Shown: positions 27,367 through 36,764, numbered from the stretch's first letter. The stretch is 64,000 nucleotides of DNA from Lentzea nigeriaca (GCF_016907955.1 NZ_JAFBCX010000005.1:496001-560000); one strand, 5' to 3'. Made by a program: numbers and translations. The notes: a model not told the origin generated them from the letters alone.

Positions 27367-28422
27367 ATGCAGTGGGAACGGCCGGACAGGTCGATCATCG
27401 CCCTTGTCAGCGCCCCCAGCGGCTTCGCGGGGCGCACCCGGCCGATCCCGGTCGAGACGCCCAACTGGAACCACGTCGAGCCGATCAACACCGCGTTGCG
27501 GGAGCTGCTCGGCGTGCCGACCAGCGTGCTGCGCCTCGTCTCGGTGGAAGGCGGCCGGGTCCCGTTCGGCGGCGTCGTCACCTACCACGTCGAAGCGCAC
27601 GGCGAACCCGACCGCACCCACCTCGAACCCGCCGAGGAACCCGAGGCCGACGCCGAGCACCGGCTGCCGTGGGCACGCCTGGGCGGACCGTCCGAACTGG
27701 TCGAATGGGCCGACACGGTGATCACCCGCACCGGGCCCGCCGCGCAGGTGCGGTCGTGGAACCTGTCCAGCGTGCACCGGCTGCCCACCACCGACGGACC
27801 GGTGTGGCTCAAGGCCGTGCCGTCGTTCTTCACCGACGAAGGCGCCGTGATCAAGATGGTCGCCGCGCACGACCCGACGCTGGTGCCGGAGGTGCTGGCC
27901 ACCGCGCCGAACCGGGTGCTGCTCAGCCAGGCAGAGGGCGGCAACTGCTGGCACCTCACGCCGGAGATGGTCGAGCGGGTCGTGCCGCGCTGGGTCGCCG
28001 TGCAGCACGCGCTCGCCGGCGAACCCCAGCTCACGCCGACGACCGTGCCGATGCCGTCGTTCGGGCTCCCGGACACGCTCGTCCACGGCGACTTCCACCC
28101 CGGCAACTGGCGCAGCAGCGGCGTGGTGATCGACTGGTCCGACGCCTGCTGGGGCCACCCGGCGCTGGACGCGTGCCGGCTCATGGAGTTCAACCGCGAC
28201 CTGCGCGACGTGATCAGTCGCGTGTGGAGCGAGGCGTGGCTCGCACTGCGCCCCGACAGCGACCCGTTCACAGCGCTCGAGGTCGCCCGCCGGGCCTCGC
28301 ACCTGCACAACGCCGTGAAGTACCAGGAGTTCCTGGACAACATCGAGACCTCCGAGCGGATCTACCACGAGGGTGATCCGCAGGGTGAGCTCCGCGCTGT
28401 CCGGGAGCTCGTGAGCCGATGA
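27367..28422 (+). CDS. APH-family phosphotransferase (aminoglycoside-phosphotransferase fold)
   Basis: 351 residues from ATG 27367. The first 90 residues (RSIIALVSAPSGFAGRTRPIPVETPNWNHVEPINTALRELLG) look like a NUDIX-type or accessory N-terminal region. The kinase lobe has Lys in VWLKAVPSFFTDEGAV, the catalytic loop LVHGDFHPGNW and the metal Asp in VVIDWSDACWGHPALD. The family phosphorylates small molecules; the substrate cannot be named, and a resistance role should not be assumed. It overlaps its own broken tandem copy by four bases. Confidence 0.82.
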   Translation: MQWERPDRSIIALVSAPSGFAGRTRPIPVETPNWNHVEPINTALRELLGVPTSVLRLVSVEGGRVPFGGVVTYHVEAHGEPDRTHLEPAEEPEADAEHRLPWARLGGPSELVEWADTVITRTGPAAQVRSWNLSSVHRLPTTDGPVWLKAVPSFFTDEGAVIKMVAAHDPTLVPEVLATAPNRVLLSQAEGGNCWHLTPEMVERVVPRWVAVQHALAGEPQLTPTTVPMPSFGLPDTLVHGDFHPGNWRSSGVVIDWSDACWGHPALDACRLMEFNRDLRDVISRVWSEAWLALRPDSDPFTALEVARRASHLHNAVKYQEFLDNIETSERIYHEGDPQGELRAVRELVSR

Positions 28423-28766
28423 CCGAGCGGACGGTCGTCGCCCTGGTCAGCGCGCCCAGCGGGTTCGCGGGCATGCGCACCAGCCTGCTGAGGATGATCG
28501 GCGTCGAGGGTGGCGAACGGGTGGCCCGTCACGCCGGAACACGCCGAGCTGATCCAGCCGCGGCGGGTGGCGGTGCGGAACGCGCTGGCCGGGGCGCCGC
28601 AGGTCCGCCGACGTGCGTGCCGATGCCAAGGTTCGGACTGATCGCCTACAGCGGGCCCGAGATCCGCGACCACATCGCGAGGGTGTGGTGCGAGGCGTGG
28701 CTCGCACACCGTCCGGACAGCGACCCGCAGGTGGAGCTCAGAGCTGCTCGGGCGCTGCTTCGGTAG
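28419..28766 (+). pseudogene. Degenerate tandem copy of the APH-family gene
   Basis: The open frame (115 codons) starts RTVVALVSAPSGFAGMR, matching the parent's IIALVSAPSGFAGR. It ends RDHIARVWCEAWLAHRPDSDP, matching the parent's RDVISRVWSEAWLALRPDSDP. The middle is scrambled: in another frame 28527-28600 reads VTPEHAELIQPRRVAVRNALAG, equivalent to the parent's LTPEMVERVVPRWVAVQHALAG. There are therefore compensating frameshifts. The HGDFHPGN catalytic loop and the metal Asp segment are deleted between FGL and RDH. It cannot be an active kinase. The 3' end overlaps the convergent DUF3817 gene by 29 bases. Confidence 0.85.
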
Positions 28767-29073
28767 CGGTCCCGTCGAGGCGGCCGGTCTTCGCGGCCCA
28801 GCGCTCGAAGATCACCGTGCCGAACGGCGGGATGCTGGAGAGCAGGCCGAGCACGAGGGTGCGGCCGTCCCACTTGAGCGGCTCCTTCGCCATCAGCGTC
28901 ACGAGCACGAAGCCGACGAAGACGACGCCGTGGATCGGGCCGAAGATCTTGACGCCGATCTCGTTCTGCACGACGACGTACTTGAAGAACATCCCGAGCA
29001 GCAGGCCCGCCCAGGAGATCGCCTCGGCGAGGGCGAAGATGCGGAACCGTCCGGCCACGCTGGAGAACGTCAT
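28738..29073 (-). CDS. DUF3817 domain membrane protein
   Basis: 111 residues from ATG 29073. It begins AGRFRIFALAEAISWAGLLLGMFFKYV, then GPIHGVVFVGFVLVTLMAK and WDGRTLVLGLLSSIPPFGTVIFERWA, the three-helix pattern of DUF3817 proteins, where the Glu in the first helix and the His-Gly in the second are conserved. Function unknown. It lies 50 bases downstream of the ABC exporter permease on the same strand. Confidence 0.88.
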   Translation of the reverse strand: MTFSSVAGRFRIFALAEAISWAGLLLGMFFKYVVVQNEIGVKIFGPIHGVVFVGFVLVTLMAKEPLKWDGRTLVLGLLSSIPPFGTVIFERWAAKTGRLDGTATEAAPEQL

Positions 29074-29074
29074 G

Positions 29075-29103
29075 GCTCCCCATCATGAACCGTGACGGGG
29101 AGC
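29075..29103 (-). promoter_or_regulatory. Hairpin covering the DUF3817 ribosome binding site
   Basis: On the minus strand GCTCCCC pairs with GGGGAGC around a 15-base loop, one base upstream of the DUF3817 ATG. The GGGGAG that would act as ribosome binding site is the 3' arm, so folding would hide it. It could also be the terminator of the exporter operon. Confidence 0.4.
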
Positions 29104-29123
29104 ACACGACACCGGGGCCTGTC

Positions 29124-30167
29124 CTATTCCTCCCATTTGAAGACACGCGACGCGAGGAACCCGACGACGAGCGCGAAGCCGATCAGCACGGCCGACGGCA
29201 CCACCAGCGCCTCGATCCCCTTGCCCCGCACGAGAACGTTCAGCATGCCGTCGTTCATGTGCCGCAACGGGAAGATCTTCGACACGGCCTGCAGCCACGC
29301 GGGTGCCTGTTCGACCGGGAAGAACGTGCCGGACAGGAACGCCATCGGCAGCACCACGATGTTCGCCGCCGCCGAAGCCGCTTCCTCCGTCTTGGCGAAC
29401 GCGCCGACCAGCATGCCGAGCGCGAAGAACGCGATGGTTCCCAGCAGCAGCAACGGAATCGCGAGCCACCACGACCCGGACAGCTTCAACCCGAACACCG
29501 GCAGCATCGCGATGCCCACGAAGATCCCGCCCTGCACCAGCGCGACGCCCGTGCTGACCAGCAACCGGGACGACAGCACGGAAGTCGCGGACACGGGCGC
29601 GAGCCGGATTCGCCGCAGGACCTGCTTCCGCCGCCACGACACGAGCGTCAGCGCGGATCCGAACACCGCGGACACCGCCACACCCCACGACAGGATGCCC
29701 GGCGTCAGGAACTGGATCGGTTTGAGGGAGGCGTCCTCGACCTTCTCCGCGGCGAACGTGAAGCGCGGCGGCTGGCCGGTCGCGGCGACGTTCGCCTTGT
29801 CCACGAACCCGTTGACGATCCCGAGCACCGTCGCGGACTTGACCTGGTCGCTCTGCGCGAACCGGACCTCCAGCTGCTGGCCGCGCACGATCAGCGCCGC
29901 GGGCAGGTCGCCGTCCTTCACCTTCTGCACCGCGGCATCGACGTCGTTGTACTGCTCCAGCTCCAGCACACCGCTGTCGCGGAGTGCGCTGACGACCTGG
30001 CCGTCACCGACCACCGCGATCTTGGTCTTGTCGGCGCCGACGTCGCGCAGGATCAGACCGAAGATCACCAGGAACATCAACGGGAACAGGAAGGTGAAGA
30101 ACAGCGTCACCTTGTCCCGGACGAACCCCTTGAGCATCGCCAGCGAGAGCGTCCTGAACGCGGTCAT
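29124..30167 (-). CDS. ABC-2 type exporter permease
   Basis: 347 residues from ATG 30167, overlapping the ATPase stop (ATGA). The layout is typical of ABC-2 drug/lipid exporters: one N-terminal helix (TLFFTFLFPLMFLVIFGLIL), a large external domain of about 150 residues, then five helices including WGVAVSAVFGSALTLVSWRRK and LPMAFLSGTFFPVEQAPAWLQ. The FLSGTFFPVEQ block is the conserved C-terminal signature of the family. Substrate unknown; two permease copies with two ATPases would make the transporter. Confidence 0.92.
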   Translation of the reverse strand: MTAFRTLSLAMLKGFVRDKVTLFFTFLFPLMFLVIFGLILRDVGADKTKIAVVGDGQVVSALRDSGVLELEQYNDVDAAVQKVKDGDLPAALIVRGQQLEVRFAQSDQVKSATVLGIVNGFVDKANVAATGQPPRFTFAAEKVEDASLKPIQFLTPGILSWGVAVSAVFGSALTLVSWRRKQVLRRIRLAPVSATSVLSSRLLVSTGVALVQGGIFVGIAMLPVFGLKLSGSWWLAIPLLLLGTIAFFALGMLVGAFAKTEEAASAAANIVVLPMAFLSGTFFPVEQAPAWLQAVSKIFPLRHMNDGMLNVLVRGKGIEALVVPSAVLIGFALVVGFLASRVFKWEE

Positions 30168-31075
30168 GCGCGGTACTCCCGTCCGGTCAGGTCGAGGAAG
30201 ACGTCCTCGAGAGTGGCGGCGCGGACCTGCAATCCGTCCAGCGCACCGCGTTCGGCCAAAGCGGAGAGCACGGGAGCGGGTCGGCGAGTGGAGATCGTCA
30301 GCGACACCTCGTTCTCGTGCGCCTCCTCCACACCGTCCAGCGCGGACGCGTCCACAACGGACAGAGCGCCCTTCTGCAACGTCACGTGGGTGGGCGCGTC
30401 GAGGCCGCGCACCAGCACCGCGGGCGGGTCGAGCGCGAGGATCCTGCCTTCGTCCATGATGGCCACGCGGTCGCAGAGGATCTCGGCCTCGTCGAGGTAG
30501 TGCGTGGTGTAGACGATGGTCTTGCCGCGTTCCTGGATCGCGCGCAGCACGTCCCAGAGGTTGCGGCGCGCCTGAGGGTCGAGCGCCGCGGTCGGTTCGT
30601 CGAGGAACACGACGTCCGGGTCGTGCACCAGCGCGCACGCGATCGAGAGCCGCTGCCGCTGGCCGCCGGAGAGCTTGTTCTCCTGCTCGTTCGCCTTGTC
30701 CGCGAGGCCGACGAGCTCGAGCATGTCCGCGGCCGTGCCGGGGCTCACGCCGTAGAGCGCGCCGAACGTCTGCAGCTGCTCCTTCGCGGTCAGCTTCTCG
30801 AAGAACGACGACGCCTGCAGCTGCACACCGATGCGCGGCAACAGCTTCACGTTGCGCGGCCACGGACTCTCGCCCAGCAGCCGCACTTCGCCGCTGTCCG
30901 GTTCGCGCAGCCCTTCGATGATCTCCAGCGTCGTGGTCTTGCCAGCGCCGTTGGGCCCCAGGATGCCGAAGAACTCACCCTCCGCCACGGTGAACGAGAC
31001 CCCGTCCACCGCTGTCAGCTCGCCGTAGCTCTTGCGGATGTCCCGCACCACGACCGCCGAACGTTCCCCTGTCAT
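30164..31075 (-). CDS. ABC exporter ATP-binding protein (DrrA-like)
   Basis: 303 residues from ATG 31075. Walker A GPNGAGKTTT (about 41-50), Q-loop GVQLQASSFF, signature LSGGQRQRLS, Walker B VVFLDEPTAALDP and the H-loop TTHYLDEAE are all present. A C-terminal extension of about 90 residues of the DrrA type ends in LEDVFLDLTGREYRA. It pairs with the overlapping ABC-2 permease gene. Such pairs export drugs, lipids or glycoconjugates; nothing in the window identifies the cargo. Confidence 0.93.
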   Translation of the reverse strand: MTGERSAVVVRDIRKSYGELTAVDGVSFTVAEGEFFGILGPNGAGKTTTLEIIEGLREPDSGEVRLLGESPWPRNVKLLPRIGVQLQASSFFEKLTAKEQLQTFGALYGVSPGTAADMLELVGLADKANEQENKLSGGQRQRLSIACALVHDPDVVFLDEPTAALDPQARRNLWDVLRAIQERGKTIVYTTHYLDEAEILCDRVAIMDEGRILALDPPAVLVRGLDAPTHVTLQKGALSVVDASALDGVEEAHENEVSLTISTRRPAPVLSALAERGALDGLQVRAATLEDVFLDLTGREYRA

Positions 31076-31152
31076 GGACGGGACGTTAGGTCAGCGAGGC
31101 CCGGTCGCCGTGGTGAAACGACGAAAGTCGGAGCGAAGTCGAGACGTTCGGC

Positions 31153-31947
31153 TCAACAGCCCGCCACCAGCAGCGGGCACTCGGTGTAGACGTCGTTGAG
31201 CTGCCGCAGCGCCGCGGCGAACTGTTCGAACCTGGCGCGCGGGGCCGCCCGGCGGACGTCGCTGATCACCTGCCAGAGGTAGCGGTGCTCGGCGGTCTCG
31301 ATGATCGTCAGCGACGGCTCGTCCCTGGTGTCGCAGGCGAACGCGAGGGCGACCGTCGCGGCGCGCAGGCACGCCGTCGCGAGCGTCACGCAGTCCTCGA
31401 CCAGCGGGCGGTCGTCCTGGACGCGCACCACACCGGCGACGGCGAACCGCACGACCTGCATCAGCACGAGGTAGAGGCGCTGGCCTGCCTGCGCGCGTTC
31501 GTTCGGCAGGTACTCGGTGCCGTGGCCGGGAGTCACGACGGTCATGCCGACCTGAGGGCGGCGCAGCACGTGGTCGAAGAGCGCGGTCGGTGCCCAGAGC
31601 ATCGTGCGCCAGCCGTCCTCGCTGATCGAGGTGCCCATCCTGGCCGCGTTCTCCAGCACGTCGAGGTAGGCGATCAGGACGCTGGACAGGAACACGCCGC
31701 CGCGGTCGCCACCGACCCGCACGACGCCGAAGTGCTCGTCGTGACGCACGTCACCGTGGTCGACACCGGGCTTCCACTCGATCACGTCGCTGCTCGCGAG
31801 CACGACGCGGGCGAGCCGCTGGTGCACGGGCGACGCCGAGAGCACCGTGTCGTCCAACCCCATCTGGACGAGCATGGACGCTGCGTGCTGCAACGACTCA
31901 CGTCTTTGCGGCACGAGGTCGGGGTGCAGCAGCCGGAAAGGTTCCAC
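31153..31947 (-). CDS. Hypothetical protein downstream of the LuxR-type regulator
   Basis: 264 residues from GTG 31947 with a GGGAGGGGG run upstream. I do not recognise it. It has no signal peptide or membrane helix, is mostly helical, and carries patches such as RLARVVLASSDVIEWKPG, DEHFGVVRVGGDRGGVFLSS, TPGHGTEYLPNERAQAG and a C-terminal ECPLLVAGC with two Cys. It is 97 bases downstream of the large LuxR/ATPase gene on the same strand, so co-transcription or activation by that regulator is possible. Confidence 0.55.
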   Translation of the reverse strand: MEPFRLLHPDLVPQRRESLQHAASMLVQMGLDDTVLSASPVHQRLARVVLASSDVIEWKPGVDHGDVRHDEHFGVVRVGGDRGGVFLSSVLIAYLDVLENAARMGTSISEDGWRTMLWAPTALFDHVLRRPQVGMTVVTPGHGTEYLPNERAQAGQRLYLVLMQVVRFAVAGVVRVQDDRPLVEDCVTLATACLRAATVALAFACDTRDEPSLTIIETAEHRYLWQVISDVRRAAPRARFEQFAAALRQLNDVYTECPLLVAGC

Positions 31948-32044
31948 GTGTCCCCCTCCCCTCAGTTGGTTGTCCTCACAATGAACGGCGGGAAGCGTGA
32001 AGTCATCCGGATGAACCGCAGCGTTACGTCTCAGTTGGAACGTT

Positions 32045-34288
32045 TCAGTTCGACTGGGCCCAGGCGACGAGCTGGCCGCGAGTCGAAAGATTCAACGCGG
32101 TTTTCACGTTGTGCACGTGGGATTCCACGGTCCGGTGCGAGATCCCGAGCTTCGCGGCGATCTGCACGTTGGTCATGCCCTGCGCCACCAGCTCGACGAC
32201 CATGCGCTGCCGGTCGCTCAGCACGGCGTGCCGCACGATCTTCTTGTCCAGCGCGGTTTCCACGGCGTGACAGACGTCCATCGCCCGGCCGGCGTTCACC
32301 GCCCGTGTGAAAGCCGCACGGGACAAGGCTTCCCGCGCGACGCCGAGAACCTCGTCGACCTTCCGCCGCCACCACGGTTGCGCCGAAACAACCCAGGTCG
32401 CGCGCATCTGTTCGCACGCCACCAGCAACCGCACGCCGACCTCGTGCCGTCCGGACAACACGGCGACCACGGCACGACCTTCGACCGACTCCAGCACCGC
32501 TCGTGGCACGTGCGCCGACATCCGCACGCCCTCGGCGAACCGCGCACCCGCGGTGGCCAGATCACCCTTTTCCAGAGCGATGCAGCCCCACGTGTGCACG
32601 GCGATGGCAACGATGTCTGCCCGCGCGTGCGCTCTCAGCACCGGCAGCGCGTCCCCGACCAACAGGTCCGCTTCGTCGTCCGCGCCGCTGCCCAGCAGGC
32701 ACCAGGCGAGGTTCTGCCGCGACACGGCCACGCTCACCTCGTTGCCGTTGCGCACACCGCACTCGATCGATCGGCGCAGCGCCCAGACGGTGTTCGGCAC
32801 ATCGCCCAGTCCGTCGTAAGCACCCGCCAGCGTCCGGTAGAGGCGGCACATGATCTCCTGCTGGCCACCGGCTTCCGCGGTCTCGATCGCCTCGGTCGCG
32901 AACTTGACCGCCTCGTCGTGCCGCTCCTCGTGTCCAGCCAACAGAGACGCGTACTCCAGCGCGAGGGTCCGGTAGCGCGCGTCGGCGGGCGTCTGGTCCA
33001 GCACCTGCATCAGCACCGCACCCGCCTCGGCGAAGTAGCCGCGGTCGAAGCACACCCGCAGCAACATCGTGGCGAGCATCAGGCGTCGTTCGTCGTGCGG
33101 CGCCACCAGACGGGCGAACGCGTACACCGCGTTGTCGTACTCCTGGTGCAGCGCCTTCACCTGCTCCGGCGCCAGAATCGACGACGCCACACCGGGTTCC
33201 CCCAGCCCGCAGAGCCACTCGATGATCCGTTCGGCCGTCACGCCGTGCTCGTCGTGCTCCCGCAGGCGTTCCTCCGCGTAGAGGCGGACCGATTCGAGCA
33301 TCCGGAAGCGGAGGTCGTTCTCCCGCACCACCAACGACTTCGCCTGCAACGCCGTGAGCAGGCCGATCACCGGTCCGCCCTGCACGACCTGGGCGACGTC
33401 GAGCCCGAACCCGCCCGGCAGCAGCGCGAGCCTGCGGAAGAGCTCCTTCTCGTACTTCGTCAGCAGGTCGTGGCTCCACGCGACGGCCGCGCGCAGGCTC
33501 TGGTGCCGCGTCTCCTCGCCGGCGTCGCTCAGCAGGTCGAGCCGCTGGTCGAGACGGTCCGCGAGCTCGGACAACGGCACCGATCGCGACACCTTCGCGG
33601 CCAGTTCCACCGCGAGCGGCACGCCGTCCAGCCGCGCGCACACGGCCGCGATCGCGTCCTCGTCGCCCCGCACCCCGGCACGTTCGGCGAAGAGACGGAC
33701 CGCGTCCTGCTCCATGCCGTGCACCGGGTAGACGGCCTCACCGACGGCCCGCAACGCCTCCCGGCTCGTGGCCAACACCTGCACGTTCGGACAACGCGAC
33801 AACAGCGCGTCGACGACGTCGCAGCACTCCTCGACGAGGTGCTCGCAGTTGTCGACGAGCAGCAGAACCCTGCGGTTGCCGAGCTCCGCGAGCAACGTCG
33901 TCCGCAGCTCGACCCCCGCGTGCTGGTACACCCCAACGGCTTCCGCGAACGACTGCACCACCTGGTCAGGACGGCTGAGCCGCCCCAGCTCCACCGAGCG
34001 GACCTCGATCTTCCTGGCGCGCCTGGCGACCTCCACCGCGAGCCGCGTCTTGCCGACCCCCGCCGCCCCGACGAGCGTGAGCATCCTGTGCTGCCGCAAC
34101 AACGACAGCAGCTCGGCCAGCTCGATCTCCCTGCCGACGAACGCGTCGTCGTACGCAGGCAGCTCGGTGACCACAGTGGACGTAGCGGACCGCTGCCGGT
34201 AGGCACGCTGACGGCACGCGTTCGAGCAGTACCGCGCCCGCGACGGCCGGGGCGCGAATTCCGTGCCACAGCTCGCGCAGGTGCCCAT
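32045..34288 (-). CDS. Large LuxR-family regulator with NB-ARC/AAA ATPase, TPR and N-terminal zinc knuckle
   Basis: 747 residues from ATG 34288. Residues 4-25 hold four Cys as CxxC...CxxxC (CASCGT, YCSNAC), a small zinc ribbon not standard in LAL/AfsR regulators. The ATPase begins at about 50 (DAFVGREIELAEL), with Walker A GAAGVGKT (74-81), LLLVDNCEHL as Walker B, and LDGVPLAVELAA of the NB-ARC/GLPL type. The central 300 residues are TPR-like. The C-terminal LuxR helix-turn-helix reads LSDRQRMVVELVAQGMTNVQIAAKLGISHRTVESHVHNV. It is likely an ATP-dependent activator sensing a protein or small ligand; targets unknown. It ends 97 bases before the 264-residue gene and starts 28 bases from the GH92 stop. 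Confidence 0.88.
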   Translation of the reverse strand: MGTCASCGTEFAPRPSRARYCSNACRQRAYRQRSATSTVVTELPAYDDAFVGREIELAELLSLLRQHRMLTLVGAAGVGKTRLAVEVARRARKIEVRSVELGRLSRPDQVVQSFAEAVGVYQHAGVELRTTLLAELGNRRVLLLVDNCEHLVEECCDVVDALLSRCPNVQVLATSREALRAVGEAVYPVHGMEQDAVRLFAERAGVRGDEDAIAAVCARLDGVPLAVELAAKVSRSVPLSELADRLDQRLDLLSDAGEETRHQSLRAAVAWSHDLLTKYEKELFRRLALLPGGFGLDVAQVVQGGPVIGLLTALQAKSLVVRENDLRFRMLESVRLYAEERLREHDEHGVTAERIIEWLCGLGEPGVASSILAPEQVKALHQEYDNAVYAFARLVAPHDERRLMLATMLLRVCFDRGYFAEAGAVLMQVLDQTPADARYRTLALEYASLLAGHEERHDEAVKFATEAIETAEAGGQQEIMCRLYRTLAGAYDGLGDVPNTVWALRRSIECGVRNGNEVSVAVSRQNLAWCLLGSGADDEADLLVGDALPVLRAHARADIVAIAVHTWGCIALEKGDLATAGARFAEGVRMSAHVPRAVLESVEGRAVVAVLSGRHEVGVRLLVACEQMRATWVVSAQPWWRRKVDEVLGVAREALSRAAFTRAVNAGRAMDVCHAVETALDKKIVRHAVLSDRQRMVVELVAQGMTNVQIAAKLGISHRTVESHVHNVKTALNLSTRGQLVAWAQSN

Positions 34289-34316
34289 CAGACGAGCGTA
34301 CGACCGTTTCGGCGTC

Positions 34317-36527
34317 TCAATTGGAAAGTGTGTGAAGGCCGACCTCGAGCGTGGTCCCCGACCAGAGCTCCGCGAGCTCGATCCGATCCTTGTTCCGGCT
34401 GAGCCACCCGCTCCGAATCCGCTCCACCACCTGCGTCTTCGCCGTGTCCGCGGTCTCCGCCTTGATCACGATGTCCCTGCCGTTCTCCAGGTGGACCACA
34501 GCGCGCGGGAACCGCGGCGCGTGCGGCACGAACTCCCCCGTCCCCGGCACTACGGGATACATCCCGAGCACGCTGAACACGTACCAGGCCGACATCGTGC
34601 CGAGGTCGTCGTTGCCCGTGACACCGGCGGGCCCGTTGACGAACAACGTCTGCGCGGCCCTGACCACCACCGAGGTCTTCTCGGGCCTGCCGATCAACGC
34701 GTACATCCACGGCACGTGCAGATCCGGCTCGTTGTTGGGGTTGTACCTGAACTGGTTGTAGTAGTCGTACGGCCCGACAACCCACTTCTCCCGCACCGTT
34801 CGCTTCGGGTCGACGAGCAGATCGGCGTAGGCGAAGAAGTCATCGAGCCGCGCCTCGGCCGCCGCCTTGCCGCCGAGCGCCGTGATGAGCCCGCTGACGT
34901 CGTGCTGGGCGAGCCACTGGTACTGCCAGGCCGTACCCTCGTGGAACCCTTCCGGTCCCTGCGGGTTGAACGGGCTGAGCCACGCCCCGCTCTGCAGCTT
35001 GGGCCGAGGGAACCCGGTGAACCCGCGATCGGTGACGCCGTGGTCCCACAGGGTGCGGTGGTTGAGCCCTCGCCTGCGCAGCCGTTCCGCATCCTCCCGG
35101 TGCCCGAGTTCCTCCGCCATGATCGACAGCGTCGCATCGGCCAACGCGTACTCGAGGGTCGCGGACGCCCCGTGGTGCGGGTCGGTGTCCTGCCCCTTCT
35201 TCGGGAAGCGCTTGTCGTACTGAACAAATCCTTTCGCGAGGTAGTTCGGGTTGCCCGACCGCCCCTGGAATCGTGAACTCTCCGGCGGGACTCCGTCGGC
35301 GTTCTGCAGCAACGCCCGGTAAGCCTGCTCCTCGAACCCCCTGAGGTGCCCGAACCGCCACAGGTCGACCAGGAACGGCGTGATCGGGTCCCCGGTCATG
35401 CAGTTGGTCTCCTGGTTCGCGAACGCCCACCGCGGAAGCCACCCGCCCTGCTCGTGAATCGCGAGGACACTCCTGGCGATGTCCTTCGAGCGTTGCGTGC
35501 GGATCAGCGAGAGCAACTGGTTGTGCGCGCGGTAGGTGTCCCACAGCGAGTAGTACTCGTAGTACGTCCAGCCCTCAGCCTTGTGGATCTGGTTGTCGAA
35601 GCCGCGATACCGGCCGTCGACGTCGCTGCCCGTCAACGGCTGCAACAGGACGTGGTAGAGCGCGGTGTAGAAAACCGCCCGCTCGTCCCAGTCCTCGGTC
35701 TCGATCTCGATGCAACACAGCTCCTGCCGCCACGCGTCCTGAGCTTCGTTGCGGATGTCGTCGAAGGACTTGCCCTCCGTCTCCGCGCGCAGGTTGTTCG
35801 CCGCACCTTGTCCGTCCACCTGGGACAGTGCGGTGCACGCCGTGACCGGGCCCGGTTCGAACGTGACCCAGGCACCCCTCAACCCGGCGCCGCCCGTGGA
35901 TTCCCGTTGTCCCGGCTCGGCCCCGCTGGGCGACCACGTTCCGAACTCGTTGAAGGGCCTGTCGAATCTCGTGGTGAAGTAGGTGGTGTACGGTCGCCCG
36001 CCGCAGAACGCCTGCGTCTCCACGGTTCCCGTGATCGTGCGATCGTCGACCACCTTGACGCTGCTCGCGAACACCGGCTCTTTGTCGTTGGCCTGGCCGA
36101 CGTTGACGAGCAGCGTTCCGTTGACACCACTGGGGAAGGTGTAGCGCTCGACCCCCACCCGCGTGGTCGCGGTGCACTCGACCGTGATGTCGCGGTCCAG
36201 CTTGACCTTGTAGTAACCGGGCTTGCCGATCTCACCGTCGTGCGTGTATCTCGCGCCGTACCGCTTGTGGTCGAAGCTGCTCGGGAGGGTGCCGAACGTG
36301 GGCAGGATCGGGACGAGGCCGCCCTGCTCCCAGCAACCGGCCCCAGACAGGAAGAAGTGCCCGAAGCCTCGGATCACCGGATCGTCGTACCGATAGCCGG
36401 CGTAGTGCGAGCCGACCGGACTGGAATGGGTCTTACCGAAGGGCATGGACGCCCCGGGGAACGTGTTGCCCTCGTCCTTTGTGCCGATGAACGTGTTGAC
36501 CGACTCAATGGGATCCAGTGCGTCCAC
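34317..36527 (-). CDS. GH92 family alpha-mannosidase, no signal peptide
   Basis: 736 residues from GTG 36527. GH92 blocks run from SVNTFIGTKDEGNTFPGASMPFGKTHSS through GAGCWEQGG, WDTYRAHNQLLSLI and GTAWQYQWLAQHDVSGL to GNDDLGTMSAWYVFSVLGMYP. The Glu before GTAWQY is the predicted acid, and the Asp pair in GNDD matches the catalytic base/calcium site of GH92. The family trims terminal alpha-mannosyl units with inversion, using calcium. Most members are secreted, but this start gives no hydrophobic signal, so the enzyme appears cytosolic. It is divergent from the lacI-manA-ABC operon and probably releases mannose that ManA then isomerises after phosphorylation. Confidence 0.92.
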   Translation of the reverse strand: MDALDPIESVNTFIGTKDEGNTFPGASMPFGKTHSSPVGSHYAGYRYDDPVIRGFGHFFLSGAGCWEQGGLVPILPTFGTLPSSFDHKRYGARYTHDGEIGKPGYYKVKLDRDITVECTATTRVGVERYTFPSGVNGTLLVNVGQANDKEPVFASSVKVVDDRTITGTVETQAFCGGRPYTTYFTTRFDRPFNEFGTWSPSGAEPGQRESTGGAGLRGAWVTFEPGPVTACTALSQVDGQGAANNLRAETEGKSFDDIRNEAQDAWRQELCCIEIETEDWDERAVFYTALYHVLLQPLTGSDVDGRYRGFDNQIHKAEGWTYYEYYSLWDTYRAHNQLLSLIRTQRSKDIARSVLAIHEQGGWLPRWAFANQETNCMTGDPITPFLVDLWRFGHLRGFEEQAYRALLQNADGVPPESSRFQGRSGNPNYLAKGFVQYDKRFPKKGQDTDPHHGASATLEYALADATLSIMAEELGHREDAERLRRRGLNHRTLWDHGVTDRGFTGFPRPKLQSGAWLSPFNPQGPEGFHEGTAWQYQWLAQHDVSGLITALGGKAAAEARLDDFFAYADLLVDPKRTVREKWVVGPYDYYNQFRYNPNNEPDLHVPWMYALIGRPEKTSVVVRAAQTLFVNGPAGVTGNDDLGTMSAWYVFSVLGMYPVVPGTGEFVPHAPRFPRAVVHLENGRDIVIKAETADTAKTQVVERIRSGWLSRNKDRIELAELWSGTTLEVGLHTLSN

Positions 36528-36752
36528 ACACCCCACCCTAGTTCGGATTCCCAGGCGTGGCGGGGCCTGCACTGTGGTCCGGTCGGGTGACACCCGACGA
36601 ACCCACCGCGCCCCACCCACGCACGTATCCGAGAGGCCTGCCGGCGCACCCCCCGAGAACCCACGCTCCACACAGGATCGAAAGGTCCAGCGAACGCCGA
36701 GACCGCAACGGCGTGGCAGACCACCATCACCGATTCGCCCTCACCAGACACC

Positions 36753-36764
36753 GACAACGCTGTC
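36753..36764. promoter_or_regulatory. LacI-type operator O1 (one mismatch)
   Basis: GACAACGCTGTC, 11 of 12 identical to the perfect palindrome GACAACGTTGTC found at the lacI start and in the permease gene. It lies 97 bases upstream of the second operator, a distance compatible with DNA looping and with control of the divergent GH92 gene. Confidence 0.6.

Noticed and set aside
28419-28766. Second APH-like ORF as a functional short protein
   Set aside because: The catalytic loop and metal-binding Asp are missing and the middle is out of frame relative to the parent, so it is annotated as a pseudogene.
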